A stretch of 64,000 bases of DNA from Saccharomonospora xinjiangensis XJ-54 (GTDB lineage: Bacteria; Actinomycetota; Actinomycetes; Mycobacteriales; Pseudonocardiaceae), in the NCBI RefSeq assembly GCF_000258175.1, contig NZ_JH636049.1, positions 3,697,482 through 3,761,481 on the forward strand, in the 5' to 3' direction. Numbering within the stretch: position 1 is the first letter of the stretch; every line of letters starts with the position of its first letter. The notes under the pieces were generated by a model. It did not search any database and had not been told where the DNA came from. It saw only the letters and a program-made list of their open reading frames with translations. This document shows, in pieces, positions 1 through 8,751 of the stretch. A program made the translations under genes and the position numbers.

Positions 1-1020
1 GTCGGCGAAGTCGTCCCAGGTGAGCTGAATGCCCGCCGCGGCAGCCACGGCCACCAGGTGCAGGGTGTGGTTCTGCGATCCGCCGGTGGCGAGGAGCGCG
101 ACGATTCCGTTGACGATGCTGCGTTCGTCGATGACGTGGGCGAGCGGTGTGTACTCGGGGCCTTGCGTGATTTCGACGATGCGGCGGGCGGCCTGCTCGG
201 TGAGTGCCCTGCGCAGCGGTGTGCCGGGATGCACGAAGGTGGCGCCGGGCAGGTGCAGGCCCATCACCTCGACGACGAGCTGGTTGGAGTTGGCTGTGCC
301 GTAGAAGGTGCAGGTGCCGGGGGAGTGGTACGCGGCAGCCTCGGCGTCGAGGAGGTCCTCGCGGGTGGCCTTGCCTTCGGCGTAGAGCTGCCGGATACGG
401 GCCTTCTCCTTGTTGGGTAGGCCCGAAGGCATGGGGCCTGCGGGAACCAGCATGGCGGGGAGGTGCCCGAAGGCGAGTGCGCCGATGAGCAGCCCCGGAA
501 CGATCTTGTCGCACACGCCGAGCAGCAGTGCGCCGTCGAACATCTCGTGGGAGAGCGCGACGCCGGTGGCCATGGCGATGACGTCCCTGCTGAACAGCGA
601 CAACTCCATGCCGGAACGCCCCTGCGTGATGCCGTCGCACATCGCGGGGACGCCGCCTGCGAACTGGGCCACTCCGCCGGCTTCCCTGGCAGCGGTTTTG
701 ATCCACGCAGGGAACTCGTCGAGCGGCTGGTGTGCGGACAGCAGGTCGTTGTAGGACGAGACGATCGCGATCCCGGGTTTGCGGGCTTCCCTGACGGCGA
801 GCAGGTCCGGGCCTGAGCACGCGGCGAAGCCGTGAGCGAGGTTGCTGCATCCCAGTCCCGCTCTCACCGGCCCTTCGGCTGCGGCGTTCTCGACCCTGGC
901 GAGATAGGACCGGCGTGTGGCGGCGCTGCGCTCGGCAATGCGGTGGGTGATGTCGGCGATGGCTGGACGAAGGCTCAACGGCGTGTTCTCCGGTCGCTTC
1001 ACGGCGGGTGGCAGGGACAC
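1..1020 (-). CDS. edd: Phosphogluconate dehydratase, N-terminal part (runs off the window)
   Basis: The reverse strand reads open from a GTG at 1020 to the window edge, giving 340 residues. The protein matches 6-phosphogluconate dehydratase closely: the [42 protein letters not shown] and [19 protein letters not shown] motifs are all present, and the part in view ends just after [11 protein letters not shown]. Edd dehydrates 6-phosphogluconate to KDPG in the Entner-Doudoroff pathway, using an Fe-S cluster held by conserved cysteines. Related IlvD enzymes share the fold, but the GFAAC and NKEK signatures favour Edd. Family members are about 600 residues, so roughly the last 260 lie outside. No strong ribosome site precedes the GTG, so the start is the least certain part. 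It diverges from the sdh operon. Confidence 0.93.
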   Translation of the reverse strand, partial: MSLPPAVKRPENTPLSLRPAIADITHRIAERSAATRRSYLARVENAAAEGPVRAGLGCSNLAHGFAACSGPDLLAVREARKPGIAIVSSYNDLLSAHQPLDEFPAWIKTAAREAGGVAQFAGGVPAMCDGITQGRSGMELSLFSRDVIAMATGVALSHEMFDGALLLGVCDKIVPGLLIGALAFGHLPAMLVPAGPMPSGLPNKEKARIRQLYAEGKATREDLLDAEAAAYHSPGTCTFYGTANSNQLVVEVMGLHLPGATFVHPGTPLRRALTEQAARRIVEITQGPEYTPLAHVIDERSIVNGIVALLATGGSQNHTLHLVAVAAAAGIQLTWDDFAD

Positions 1021-1146
1021 GAACTGACTACTCAGAGTGAGTGATTCAGGGGACGGGACGGCGTCGTCGGCGTCGCGACCGTGTGGCAACTCGCACGATA
1101 CAGCGCAGCGCCAGGCCAACAAAATCGATACAGTAGCGAATGATGA

Positions 1147-1191
1147 GTGATCTCGATCACGTCAAACGGTAGGGGTGTGCTACTTGTCACA
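1147..1191. promoter_or_regulatory. Two CRP/FNR-type dyads in the edd-sdh divergent region
   Basis: Two inverted repeats lie close together between the divergent edd and sdh genes. The first, GTGATCTCGATCAC (1147-1160), has 6-bp arms and a TGAT-N4-ATCA core. The second, TGTGCTACTTGTCACA (1176-1191), differs at one position from the CRP/GlxR consensus TGTGA-N6-TCACA. Their position 60-110 bp before the first sdh gene suggests control of respiratory or central carbon genes by a CRP-family regulator. This is inferred from sequence alone. Confidence 0.4.
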
Positions 1192-1254
1192 CCTGTGGGT
1201 CCCGGGGCAGAGTCGGGCGGTGTCGGACACGGACAACGAATTCGGAGGGTGATC

Positions 1255-1545
1255 ATGTCCAGTGCCGAGATGACGGAGCTACGCAGAGCGATCGGGCAGC
1301 TGCGGCAGTGTGTGGGCGCGCTGAGGGCCAGGTACGGCGAATCGTCGGCCGTGCGCCGGATCGTCAACGACCTCGATCGGCTTGACATCGACGCCGAAGA
1401 CCTCGCGCACATGCCGCCGGTGCCTGCGCAGGCGACAGGGCCGAGGCCCGACGTCGTGAAGATCCCCGACGCCCCGTACGACCCCGCGCTGTGGAAGGGC
1501 GCGGACGACGAAGGCGTGGGTGGTTACCAACGTGACCAGCACTGA
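1255..1545 (+). CDS. Small conserved-type protein leading the sdh operon, function unknown
   Basis: This encodes 96 residues from an ATG with a good ribosome site (GGAGGG, 5 bases upstream). I do not recognise a domain. The protein is soluble, with a helical first half (a TELRRAIGQLRQCVGALRARYG stretch rich in Leu, Arg and Glu) and a proline-rich, acidic second half. It has no signal peptide and no membrane segment. Its end overlaps the probable start of the sdh membrane subunit by 26 bases, so the two are likely translated together. Small unknown proteins accompany some actinobacterial Sdh1-type operons. A role in assembly or as an accessory subunit is a guess from position only. Confidence 0.7.
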   Translation: MSSAEMTELRRAIGQLRQCVGALRARYGESSAVRRIVNDLDRLDIDAEDLAHMPPVPAQATGPRPDVVKIPDAPYDPALWKGADDEGVGGYQRDQH

Positions 1546-2377
1546 CCACTCGAACTCCAGCGAGGCCGCGAACCCGGATGGCACCAGCGCCATGACGGGG
1601 CGCACCCGCGTCGCGCTCACCGGGCGCACCCTGCGCACAGACCGCTGGTGGGTCCCTCCGCTGTTCACCACGCTCGGTCTCGCCGCGTTCGTCGTCTACG
1701 CCACCGTCCGCTCGTTCATGCGCGAAGGGTATTGGGACGCGGAACACCACTACCTGACGCCGTTCTACTCGCCGTGCCTGAGCGATTCGTGCGTGCCGGG
1801 GTCGAGTCATTTCGGCACGCCGATCGGTGAGCTGCCCGGGTTCATCCCGCTGGCGTTCCTGTCGCTGCCGTTCCTGCTGGGGTTCCGGCTCACCTGCTAC
1901 TACTACCGCAAGGCGTACTACCGCTCAGTGTGGTTCGCGCCTCCGGCCTGTGCGGTCGCCGAACCGCACGCCCGCTACACGGGTGAGACGCGGCTGCCAC
2001 TGATCGTGCAGAACGTGCACCGGTACTTCTTCTACGTCGCGTTCGTGATCACTGTGATCAACACCTACGACGCGATCGTGGCCTTCGACGGCGAGCGCGG
2101 TTTCGGCATCGGGCTCGGCAACGTCGTGTTGCTGGTCAACGTGTTCTTCCTCTGGTGCTACACGCTCTCGTGTCACTCGTGCCGGCATGTGACGGGCGGC
2201 AGGTTGAAGCACTTCTCGAAGAACCCCGTCCGTTACCGGATCTGGACACAGGTCAGCAGGCTCAACGTGCGGCACATGCAGTTCGCCTGGATCACGCTGG
2301 GGACGCTGGTCCTCACCGATCTCTACGTGTGGCTCGTCTCGACGGGCACCATCTCCGACCTGCGCTTCATCAACTGA
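1520..2377 (+). CDS. sdhC: Succinate dehydrogenase membrane anchor (cytochrome b-type subunit)
   Basis: This 285-residue membrane protein sits directly before sdhA and sdhB. About five hydrophobic segments are visible, at roughly residues 40-62, 105-127, 165-187, 200-220 and 243-263. Histidines near the membrane segments (HRYFFY, CHSCRH, RHMQFAW) are candidate haem b or quinone-site ligands. The length and five-helix form match the single-subunit anchor of actinobacterial Sdh1-type complexes rather than the short E. coli SdhC/SdhD pair. It would anchor SdhAB to the cytoplasmic membrane and pass electrons to menaquinone. The GTG at 1520 overlaps the previous gene by 26 bases, with AAGG upstream. 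A GTG at 1532 is an alternative start. Confidence 0.83.
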   Translation: MVTNVTSTDHSNSSEAANPDGTSAMTGRTRVALTGRTLRTDRWWVPPLFTTLGLAAFVVYATVRSFMREGYWDAEHHYLTPFYSPCLSDSCVPGSSHFGTPIGELPGFIPLAFLSLPFLLGFRLTCYYYRKAYYRSVWFAPPACAVAEPHARYTGETRLPLIVQNVHRYFFYVAFVITVINTYDAIVAFDGERGFGIGLGNVVLLVNVFFLWCYTLSCHSCRHVTGGRLKHFSKNPVRYRIWTQVSRLNVRHMQFAWITLGTLVLTDLYVWLVSTGTISDLRFIN

Positions 2378-2446
2378 CAATCCCGCGAAGCCGTGCGGTG
2401 CGCGGAAAGCCCGGCGCGGCGGACGAACGAAGGTGGCCAACTTTCC

Positions 2447-4363
2447 ATGACCGAGGTCGAACGGCACAGCTACGACGTGGTGGTGATCGGTGCCGGTGGT
2501 GCGGGTCTGAGAGCCGTGATCGAGGCGCGGCAGCGCGGACTCTCCGTCGCGGTGGTGTGCAAGTCGCTGTTTGGCAAGGCGCACACCGTCATGGCGGAAG
2601 GCGGTTGTGCGGCGTCGATGGGCAACGTCAACCCGAACGACGGCTGGCAGGTGCATTTCCGCGACACCATGCGCGGCGGGAAGTTCCTCAACAACTGGCG
2701 CATGGCCGAACTGCATGCCAAGGAGGCTCCCGACCGCGTCTGGGAGCTGGAGACCTACGGCGCGCTGTTCGACCGCACCGGTGACGGCAGGATCAGTCAG
2801 CGCAACTTCGGCGGTCACACCTACCCTCGGCTGGCGCACGTCGGCGACCGCACGGGGCTGGAGCTGATCCGCACGATGCAGCAGAAGATCGTGTCGCTTC
2901 AGCAGCAGGACCACGCCGAGTACGGCGATTACGAGGCCAAGCTCAAGGTGTTCGCGGAGTGCACGATCACCGAACTGCTGACCTCGGACGGAGCCATCGC
3001 GGGCGCGTTCGGCTACTGGCGTGAGTCGGGGCGGTTCGTGCTGTTCGAGGCGCCGGCTGTCGTGCTCGCCACCGGAGGCATCGGCAAGTCGTTCAAGGTC
3101 ACCTCGAACTCCTGGGAGTACACCGGCGACGGGCACGCGCTGGCGCTGCGGGCGGGGGCCGCTTTGATCAACATGGAGTTCGTCCAGTTCCATCCCACCG
3201 GCATGGTCTGGCCGCCCAGCGTGAAGGGCATCCTCGTCACGGAGGGGGTCCGAGGTGACGGCGGTGTGCTGCGCAACTCCGAGGGCAAGCGGTTCATGTT
3301 CGACTACGTTCCCGACGTCTTCAAGGGGCAGTACGCGGAGACCGAGGAGGAGGCGGACCGCTGGTACGACGATCCCGACAACAACCGGCGGACGCCCGAC
3401 CTGCTGCCGAGAGACGAGGTGGCAAGGGCCATCAACACGGAGGTCAAGGAAGGCCGTGGTTCACCGCACGGCGGGGTCTTTCTCGACATCGCGAGTCGCA
3501 TGCCTGCCGAGGAGATCAAGCGGCGGCTTCCCTCGATGTACCACCAGTTCGCCGAACTCGCCGACGTGGACATCACGGCCGAGCCGATGGAGGTCGGGCC
3601 CACCTGCCATTACGTGATGGGGGGGATCGAGGTCGATCCGGACACCGCGTCGTCGAGCGTGCCTGGCCTGTTCGCGGCAGGTGAATGCTCCGGTGGTATG
3701 CACGGTTCCAACCGGCTCGGCGGCAACTCGCTGTCCGATCTGCTCGTCTTCGGTCGCAGAGCCGGGCTCGGGGCCGCCGATTACGTCGATTCGCTCACCA
3801 CGCGGCCCGCGGTGTCCGAAGTGGATGTCGCGGTGGCCGCGCGGGCAGCGTTGGCGCCCTTCGACCCACCGCGCGACGGCCAGAAGGCGGAGAACCCGTA
3901 CACGTTGCAGTCCGACCTGCAACAGTGCATGAACGACATGGTCGGCATCATCCGCACGGCCGACGAGATGGAGGAGGCGCTCAAAAAGCTGGGCGAGATC
4001 CGGGGCAGGCTGCGCGCGGTCACCGTCGAGGGGCACCGCCAGTACAACCCCGGCTGGCATCTGGCGCTCGACCTGTGCAACATGCTGCTCGTCAGCGAAT
4101 GCGTGGCACGGGCCGCGTTGCGCCGTACGGAGAGCAGGGGCGGGCACACCCGCGACGACTACCCGATGATGGACGCCCGGTGGCGCAACACCCTGCTCGT
4201 GTGTTCGGCAACCGGCGACGAGGCTCCGATTCCCCGCGTGGAGGTCATTCGCAAGGAGCAGGAGCCGATGCGGGCCGACCTGCTCGGCCTTTTCGAGCTC
4301 CGCGAGCTGGAGAAGTACTACACCGGCGAGGAACTGGCCGACCATCCGGAAAGGACGGCCTGA
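2447..4363 (+). CDS. sdhA: Succinate dehydrogenase flavoprotein subunit
   Basis: This 638-residue protein oxidises succinate to fumarate in the TCA cycle, using covalently bound FAD. The N-terminal dinucleotide fold VVVIGAGGAGLRA is near residues 10-22. The KAHTVMAEGG stretch near residue 45 carries the histidine that binds FAD in this family. Substrate-site motifs FHPTG, EGVRGDGGVLRN and GECSGGMHGSNRLGGNSL are intact. The ATG at 2447 was chosen over an in-frame start at 2393 because the protein then begins just before the FAD fold and AAGGTGG lies upstream. The gene follows the anchor subunit by 69 bases and is one base from sdhB. Confidence 0.97.
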   Translation: MTEVERHSYDVVVIGAGGAGLRAVIEARQRGLSVAVVCKSLFGKAHTVMAEGGCAASMGNVNPNDGWQVHFRDTMRGGKFLNNWRMAELHAKEAPDRVWELETYGALFDRTGDGRISQRNFGGHTYPRLAHVGDRTGLELIRTMQQKIVSLQQQDHAEYGDYEAKLKVFAECTITELLTSDGAIAGAFGYWRESGRFVLFEAPAVVLATGGIGKSFKVTSNSWEYTGDGHALALRAGAALINMEFVQFHPTGMVWPPSVKGILVTEGVRGDGGVLRNSEGKRFMFDYVPDVFKGQYAETEEEADRWYDDPDNNRRTPDLLPRDEVARAINTEVKEGRGSPHGGVFLDIASRMPAEEIKRRLPSMYHQFAELADVDITAEPMEVGPTCHYVMGGIEVDPDTASSSVPGLFAAGECSGGMHGSNRLGGNSLSDLLVFGRRAGLGAADYVDSLTTRPAVSEVDVAVAARAALAPFDPPRDGQKAENPYTLQSDLQQCMNDMVGIIRTADEMEEALKKLGEIRGRLRAVTVEGHRQYNPGWHLALDLCNMLLVSECVARAALRRTESRGGHTRDDYPMMDARWRNTLLVCSATGDEAPIPRVEVIRKEQEPMRADLLGLFELRELEKYYTGEELADHPERTA

Positions 4364-4364
4364 C

Positions 4365-5120
4365 ATGGGTTACGAGGCGAAACTGAGGGTCTGGCGCGGC
4401 GACGACGGCGCCGGTGAGCTTCGCGACTACACCGTCGAGGCCGAGGAGGGCGAGGTGGTGCTCGACCTGATCCACCGGTTACAGGCCACTCAGGCACCCG
4501 ACCTCGCCGTGCGGTGGAACTGCAAGGCGGGCAAGTGCGGGTCCTGCTCCGCCGAGGTCAACGGCAGGCCGAGACTGCTGTGCATGACCCGGCTCTCGGT
4601 GTTCCGCCGGGAAGAAGTCATCACCGTCACTCCGATGCGGACATTCCCTGTGGTACGCGACCTCGTGACGGACGTGTCCTACAACTACGTCAAGGCGCGC
4701 CAGATCCCGTCGTTCACCCCGCCACCGGAACTCGAACCCGGCGCGTACCGCATGCAGCAGGTCGATGTGCAGCGGTCACAGGAGTTCCGCAAGTGCATCG
4801 AATGCTTCCTGTGCCAGAACGTCTGCCACGTGATCCGTGACCACGAGGAGAACAAAACCGCCTTCGCGGGCCCACGGTTTTTGATGCGCATCGCCGAACT
4901 GGAAATGCACCCGCTCGACGCGGCCGACCGCAGGGACGAAGCGCAGACGGAGCACGGACTCGGCTACTGCAACATCACCAAATGCTGCACCGAGGTGTGC
5001 CCGGAGAACATCCACATCACCGACAACGCGCTGATCCCGATGAAGGAGCGTGTCGCCGACCGGCGTTACGACCCGGTGGTGTGGCTGGGGAACAAGCTTT
5101 TCCGGCGGAAAAGGTCGTGA
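4365..5120 (+). CDS. sdhB: Succinate dehydrogenase iron-sulfur subunit
   Basis: This 251-residue electron-transfer subunit relays electrons from SdhA to the membrane anchor. Three cysteine clusters are visible. CKAGKCGSC followed by a cysteine after RPRLL (residues about 52-73) fits the [2Fe-2S] centre. CIECFLCQNVCH (about 144-155) fits the [4Fe-4S] centre. CNITKCCTEVCP (about 204-215) fits the [3Fe-4S] centre. The ATG is one base after the sdhA stop, with AAGGA upstream, so the two are co-translated. A strong hairpin follows and closes the operon. Confidence 0.96.
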   Translation: MGYEAKLRVWRGDDGAGELRDYTVEAEEGEVVLDLIHRLQATQAPDLAVRWNCKAGKCGSCSAEVNGRPRLLCMTRLSVFRREEVITVTPMRTFPVVRDLVTDVSYNYVKARQIPSFTPPPELEPGAYRMQQVDVQRSQEFRKCIECFLCQNVCHVIRDHEENKTAFAGPRFLMRIAELEMHPLDAADRRDEAQTEHGLGYCNITKCCTEVCPENIHITDNALIPMKERVADRRYDPVVWLGNKLFRRKRS

Positions 5121-5141
5121 GGTAACGCTCGCGCGCAGCGC

Positions 5142-5182
5142 AGAAGGCCGCCGTCACCCGGTTCGGGCAACGGCGGCCTTCT
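5142..5182. terminator. Bidirectional terminator between sdhB and the glutamate importer operon
   Basis: A perfect 13-bp inverted repeat (AGAAGGCCGCCGT at 5142-5154 and its complement at 5170-5182) has a 15-base loop that itself holds CCCG/CGGG. It lies between convergent genes and can serve both strands. There is no long T-tract, which is common in high-G+C genomes. Confidence 0.85.
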
Positions 5183-5196
5183 CATGTCGAGGCAGG

Positions 5197-6057
5197 TCAG
5201 GCAGGTTTGCCGTCGGTGAGGACGCCTTCCTCGGTTTCTGCCGTGACATCCACCGGAAGAGCCTTCTTGCTGCGGCGGTTGCGGGACTCCAGCCACTTCG
5301 CCACGCCCGTCAGCGCGAGGCACATGACGATGTACATGGCGCCGACGACGATCGTGATCGGGATGAGTGGCCGGTCGAACTCGATGATGCTGCCGAGGTA
5401 GCGGGCGTAGCGCAGCAGTTCCTCGTAGGTGATGAGGAAGCCCAGCGCGGTGTCCTTGAGCAGCACCACGAGCTGGCTGATGATGGCGGGCAGCATCGCA
5501 CGCAGGGCCTGCGGCAACAGCACCAGGCGCATCACCTGCGTCTTGCGCATGCCGACCGCGTACGCGGCCTCGCTCTGCCCCTTGGGCAGCGACAGGACAC
5601 CCGCGCGGAACACCTCGGCGAGCACCGAGCCGTTGTACAGGGTCAGGCCGAGCACCACCGAGTAGAACGGCGCGCCCAACGCGAGCCCGTAGTGGAAGAA
5701 GAAGATCATCACCACGAGCGGGACGGCGCGGAAGAACTCGACGATCGTTGTCGCAGGGATGCGAAGGAAGGCGTGATCGGACAGCCTCGCCGCCGCGAAG
5801 ACGGCGCCGAACACGAGCGCCAGCACGGCCGCGACCGCGAAGGCGCGCAGGGTGTTGAGCAGCGCGTCGAGGAGCTCCAGCTGGATCTGTTCGTAGAGGA
5901 TCCACTCCCAGATCTGGGCGTCGAACTGACCGGCTTCGGCGAATTTGTAGACGATGTAGGCGATGATCGCCGCGACGGCGAGCACGCCGACGACCGCGTA
6001 ACCGCGATGCCGCACTCGCGCCTTCGGTCCGGGGACGTCGAAAAGAACGGCGCTCAT
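5197..6057 (-). CDS. gluD: Glutamate-type amino acid ABC importer, permease 2
   Basis: This 286-residue inner-membrane permease has five to six hydrophobic segments. The cytoplasmic EAA loop that contacts the ATPase is clear (EAAYAVGMRKTQVMRLVLLP, about residues 175-194). It pairs with GluC to form the channel of a polar amino acid importer. The ATG at 6057 overlaps the gluC stop as ATGA, so the two are translationally coupled. The open frame continues upstream but only as a shadow of gluC. The C-terminal tail of about 30 residues is charged and hydrophilic. Glutamate specificity is inferred from the gluABCD-like order and similarity to the Corynebacterium system. Confidence 0.9.
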   Translation of the reverse strand: MSAVLFDVPGPKARVRHRGYAVVGVLAVAAIIAYIVYKFAEAGQFDAQIWEWILYEQIQLELLDALLNTLRAFAVAAVLALVFGAVFAAARLSDHAFLRIPATTIVEFFRAVPLVVMIFFFHYGLALGAPFYSVVLGLTLYNGSVLAEVFRAGVLSLPKGQSEAAYAVGMRKTQVMRLVLLPQALRAMLPAIISQLVVLLKDTALGFLITYEELLRYARYLGSIIEFDRPLIPITIVVGAMYIVMCLALTGVAKWLESRNRRSKKALPVDVTAETEEGVLTDGKPA

Positions 6058-6701
6058 CGGGCCACGCTCCAGCGCTTCTCGAGGCTGCGTTGCAGCAGGG
6101 TCAGCGGAGTGATCAGGATGACGAATCCGAGCGCCACCCACAGCAGGCCGACCATCACACTGTATCCGCGCTCCGAAAGGTAGTTCTGGATCGCTCCGGC
6201 CTCCACGACCGAGAACCCGGCCGCGATCGTGGTGTTCTTCAACAGCGCGATGAACGTGCTGACCATCGGCGGCACCACGGAGCGCGTGGCCTGCGGAAGG
6301 ATGATCTGGCCGAGGGTCTGGCCGAACGTCAGACCGATGGCGCGGGCGGCCTCGGCCTGGCCGACCGGCACCGTGTTGATGCCCGATCGCACGACCTCGC
6401 ACACGAAAGCCGACGTGTACACGGTCAACGCCACGACGGCGGCCCAGAAGTACGACAGATCGAGGATGTCCAGCAGCGGGTAGGCGAAGACGAAGAAGAA
6501 GAACAGCAGCGTCAGCGGCGTGTTACGGAACAACGTCACGTACGCCGTACCCGCGGCGCGCAGGATCGGAACCGGGCTCACCCGCAGCATCGCCAGGATC
6601 GTGCCCAGCACCAGCGAGCCGATCGCCGAGAAGACGAACAGTTTGATGGTGTTGAGAAAACCCGGCCCATACAGGTCGAGGTTGTCCAGCAGTACGTCCA
6701 T
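6054..6701 (-). CDS. gluC: Glutamate-type amino acid ABC importer, permease 1
   Basis: This 215-residue permease of the HisM/GlnP family has about five membrane segments. The EAA motif is EAARAIGLTFGQTLGQIILP (about residues 128-147). The ATG at 6701 is supported by GAGGG four bases upstream. A longer frame to 6740 has no such site and adds a non-hydrophobic lead. It overlaps gluD by four bases and follows the binding-protein gene gluB by about 100 bases. It should form a heterodimeric channel with GluD, powered by GluA. Confidence 0.9.
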   Translation of the reverse strand: MDVLLDNLDLYGPGFLNTIKLFVFSAIGSLVLGTILAMLRVSPVPILRAAGTAYVTLFRNTPLTLLFFFFVFAYPLLDILDLSYFWAAVVALTVYTSAFVCEVVRSGINTVPVGQAEAARAIGLTFGQTLGQIILPQATRSVVPPMVSTFIALLKNTTIAAGFSVVEAGAIQNYLSERGYSVMVGLLWVALGFVILITPLTLLQRSLEKRWSVAR

Positions 6702-6802
6702 GTTTCCCTCGGTGGTGCGGGGACAGATGGGGCTTTCCACACACGCGGCCCCCGGTGGTTCCGCCGTGGCGGCGGATCACCACCGAGGGCCGGTGGTCGG
6801 CG

Positions 6803-7717
6803 TCAGTAGCGATCGACTTCCGGCATGTCGGCCTTGTTACCCGACCTACCGAGCGTGGCGTCGTAGATCTCCTGCCACGTGCCGTCCTCCATGGCCTCTT
6901 CCAGGATGTCGTTGACCTTGTCCCGGAGAGCGTCGTCGTCCTTCGGCAGGCCGATGCCGTAGGGCTCCTCGGAGAACGACTCGCCGACGACCTTGAGCTC
7001 GTCGGGCTGCTGGGCGGCGTAGCCGAGGAGGATGGCGTCGTCGGTGGTGACAGCGTCAACCTGGCCGTTGAGCAGTTCGTTGACGCACTGCGAGTACGTC
7101 TGGAGTTCGACGATGTTGCCGGACTCGGTCAGGCCCTCGTCACGAACGCGCTGGATCGGGGTGGACCCGCTCACAGAGCAGACCTTCTTGCCCTTGAGGT
7201 CGTCCTTGCCCTTGATTTCGTTGTCGTCCTTGGCGACGAGCAGGCCCTGGCCAGCCACGAAGTACGGACCCGCGAAGCTGATCTGCTGCTTGCGCTTGTC
7301 GTTGATCGTGTATGTGCCGACGTAGTAGTTGACGTCGCCGTTGATGATGGCCTGCTCGCGACCGGCGGAGGGGACGGCCTTGTACTCGATGGACTTCGGG
7401 TCGAAGCCGAGCTTGGCCGACACGAGGCGGGCGATCTCGACGTCGAAGCCGCTGAACTCGCCCGTGGTCGGGTCCTTGTAGCCCAGGTTCGGCTGGTCCT
7501 CCTTGACGCCGACGACGACGTGACCGGCCTTCTTCATCTTCTCGAAGGTCGGGGAGCCCTCGACGGTGACGTCCTTGGCCACCTCATAGCTCAGGGCAGG
7601 GGTGTTGCCGCCGTCGCCGTCCGAGCTGCCGGTGTCGGACGGCGCTCCTTCCTTGCCGCATGCGGTGAGCGCGAGGCCCGCGGCCAGCAGTCCCACCGTC
7701 AGGGTGCGGATCTTCAT
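6803..7717 (-). CDS. gluB: Glutamate-type ABC importer substrate-binding lipoprotein
   Basis: This 304-residue precursor starts with a lipoprotein signal: a basic MKIRT end, a hydrophobic core and an LTACG lipobox with the acylated Cys at about residue 20. The mature part is an SBP_bac_3-type binding protein (GVKEDQPNLGYKDPTTGEFSGFDVEIA, then NYYVGTYTINDKRKQQISFAGPY). It would sit on the outer face of the membrane and deliver glutamate or a similar polar amino acid to GluCD. The ATG at 7717 has GGAGAGG upstream; longer in-frame starts would bury the signal peptide. Confidence 0.92.
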   Translation of the reverse strand: MKIRTLTVGLLAAGLALTACGKEGAPSDTGSSDGDGGNTPALSYEVAKDVTVEGSPTFEKMKKAGHVVVGVKEDQPNLGYKDPTTGEFSGFDVEIARLVSAKLGFDPKSIEYKAVPSAGREQAIINGDVNYYVGTYTINDKRKQQISFAGPYFVAGQGLLVAKDDNEIKGKDDLKGKKVCSVSGSTPIQRVRDEGLTESGNIVELQTYSQCVNELLNGQVDAVTTDDAILLGYAAQQPDELKVVGESFSEEPYGIGLPKDDDALRDKVNDILEEAMEDGTWQEIYDATLGRSGNKADMPEVDRY

Positions 7718-7769
7718 GTGCACCTCTCCTGTTTCCCGGTTGAGGCGGCCCACGCCGCCACGACATGTG

Positions 7770-8525
7770 TCAGTGAGTGAGGATCTTGCCGAGGAAGTCC
7801 TTCGCGCGCTCGGATCGTGGCGCGGTGAAGAACGAATCCGGGGTCGAATCCTCGACGATCTCGCCGTCGGACATGAACACGACACGGTGGGCGGCCCTGC
7901 GGGCGAAGCCCATCTCGTGGGTCACCACGAGCATCGTCATGCCGTCCTCGGCGAGTTCGGTCATCGTGTCGAGAACCTCCTGGACCATCTCGGGGTCCAG
8001 CGCGGAGGTCGGCTCGTCGAACAGCATCACCTTGGGACGCATCGCCAGCGCCCTCGCGATGGCGGCCCGCTGCTGCTGGCCGCCGGAGAGCTGAGCGGGG
8101 TACTTCTGCGCCTGGTTGGCGATCCCGACCCGATCGAGCAGGTCCATGGCCGTCTTCCTGGCTTCCTCGGCGCCGACCTTGCGGACCTTCATGGGCCCGA
8201 GCGTGACGTTCTCGAGGATCGTCTTGTGCGCGAACAGGTTGAACTGCTGGAAGACCATGCCGACGTCCGCGCGGAGGGCGGCGAGCGCCTTGCCCTCGGC
8301 AGGCAGCGGTTTCCCGTCGATGTGGATCTCACCGGAGTCGATGGGTTCGAGACGGTTGATCGCGCGGCACAGCGTTGACTTGCCGGACCCCGACGGCCCG
8401 AGGACCACGACGACCTGCCCTCTCGGCACCTCGAAGTCGATATCCCTGAGCACATGCAGGTCGCCGAAATGCTTGTTCACCGCCGCCGCCTTGATCATCG
8501 GCGGTGCTGGCGTCGCGGTGCTCAT
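7770..8525 (-). CDS. gluA: Glutamate-type ABC importer ATPase
   Basis: This 251-residue ABC ATPase powers import by GluBCD. Walker [10 protein letters not shown] is near residue 44, the signature LSGGQQQR near 147, Walker B VMLFDEP near 170, and the switch His is in VVTHEMG. The ATG at 8525 was chosen for GGAGG seven bases upstream. It is the first gene of the minus-strand gluABCD operon and diverges from miaB. The 226 bases between them must hold both promoters. No operator was recognised there. Confidence 0.93.
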   Translation of the reverse strand: MSTATPAPPMIKAAAVNKHFGDLHVLRDIDFEVPRGQVVVVLGPSGSGKSTLCRAINRLEPIDSGEIHIDGKPLPAEGKALAALRADVGMVFQQFNLFAHKTILENVTLGPMKVRKVGAEEARKTAMDLLDRVGIANQAQKYPAQLSGGQQQRAAIARALAMRPKVMLFDEPTSALDPEMVQEVLDTMTELAEDGMTMLVVTHEMGFARRAAHRVVFMSDGEIVEDSTPDSFFTAPRSERAKDFLGKILTH

Positions 8526-8751
8526 CTGACCTCCATCACACGGCAAGCCGCGGGTCGCGGGTTGTCACGGGCAACACCCGGATTTAACACCTTCGGGGCA
8601 ATCCGGCGTGCTCTTTGAATCAAAAAGCAACCTTAAGTGTCCGCGAGGGTGATCATGGGCCACCCCCGCCATAGCGTTATCGAACTCTAACGAGACAGGC
8701 CCGCCCGGACGCGGTGAGGTGCCGAAATGCCGTTGACCTACCCTGGCAGAC

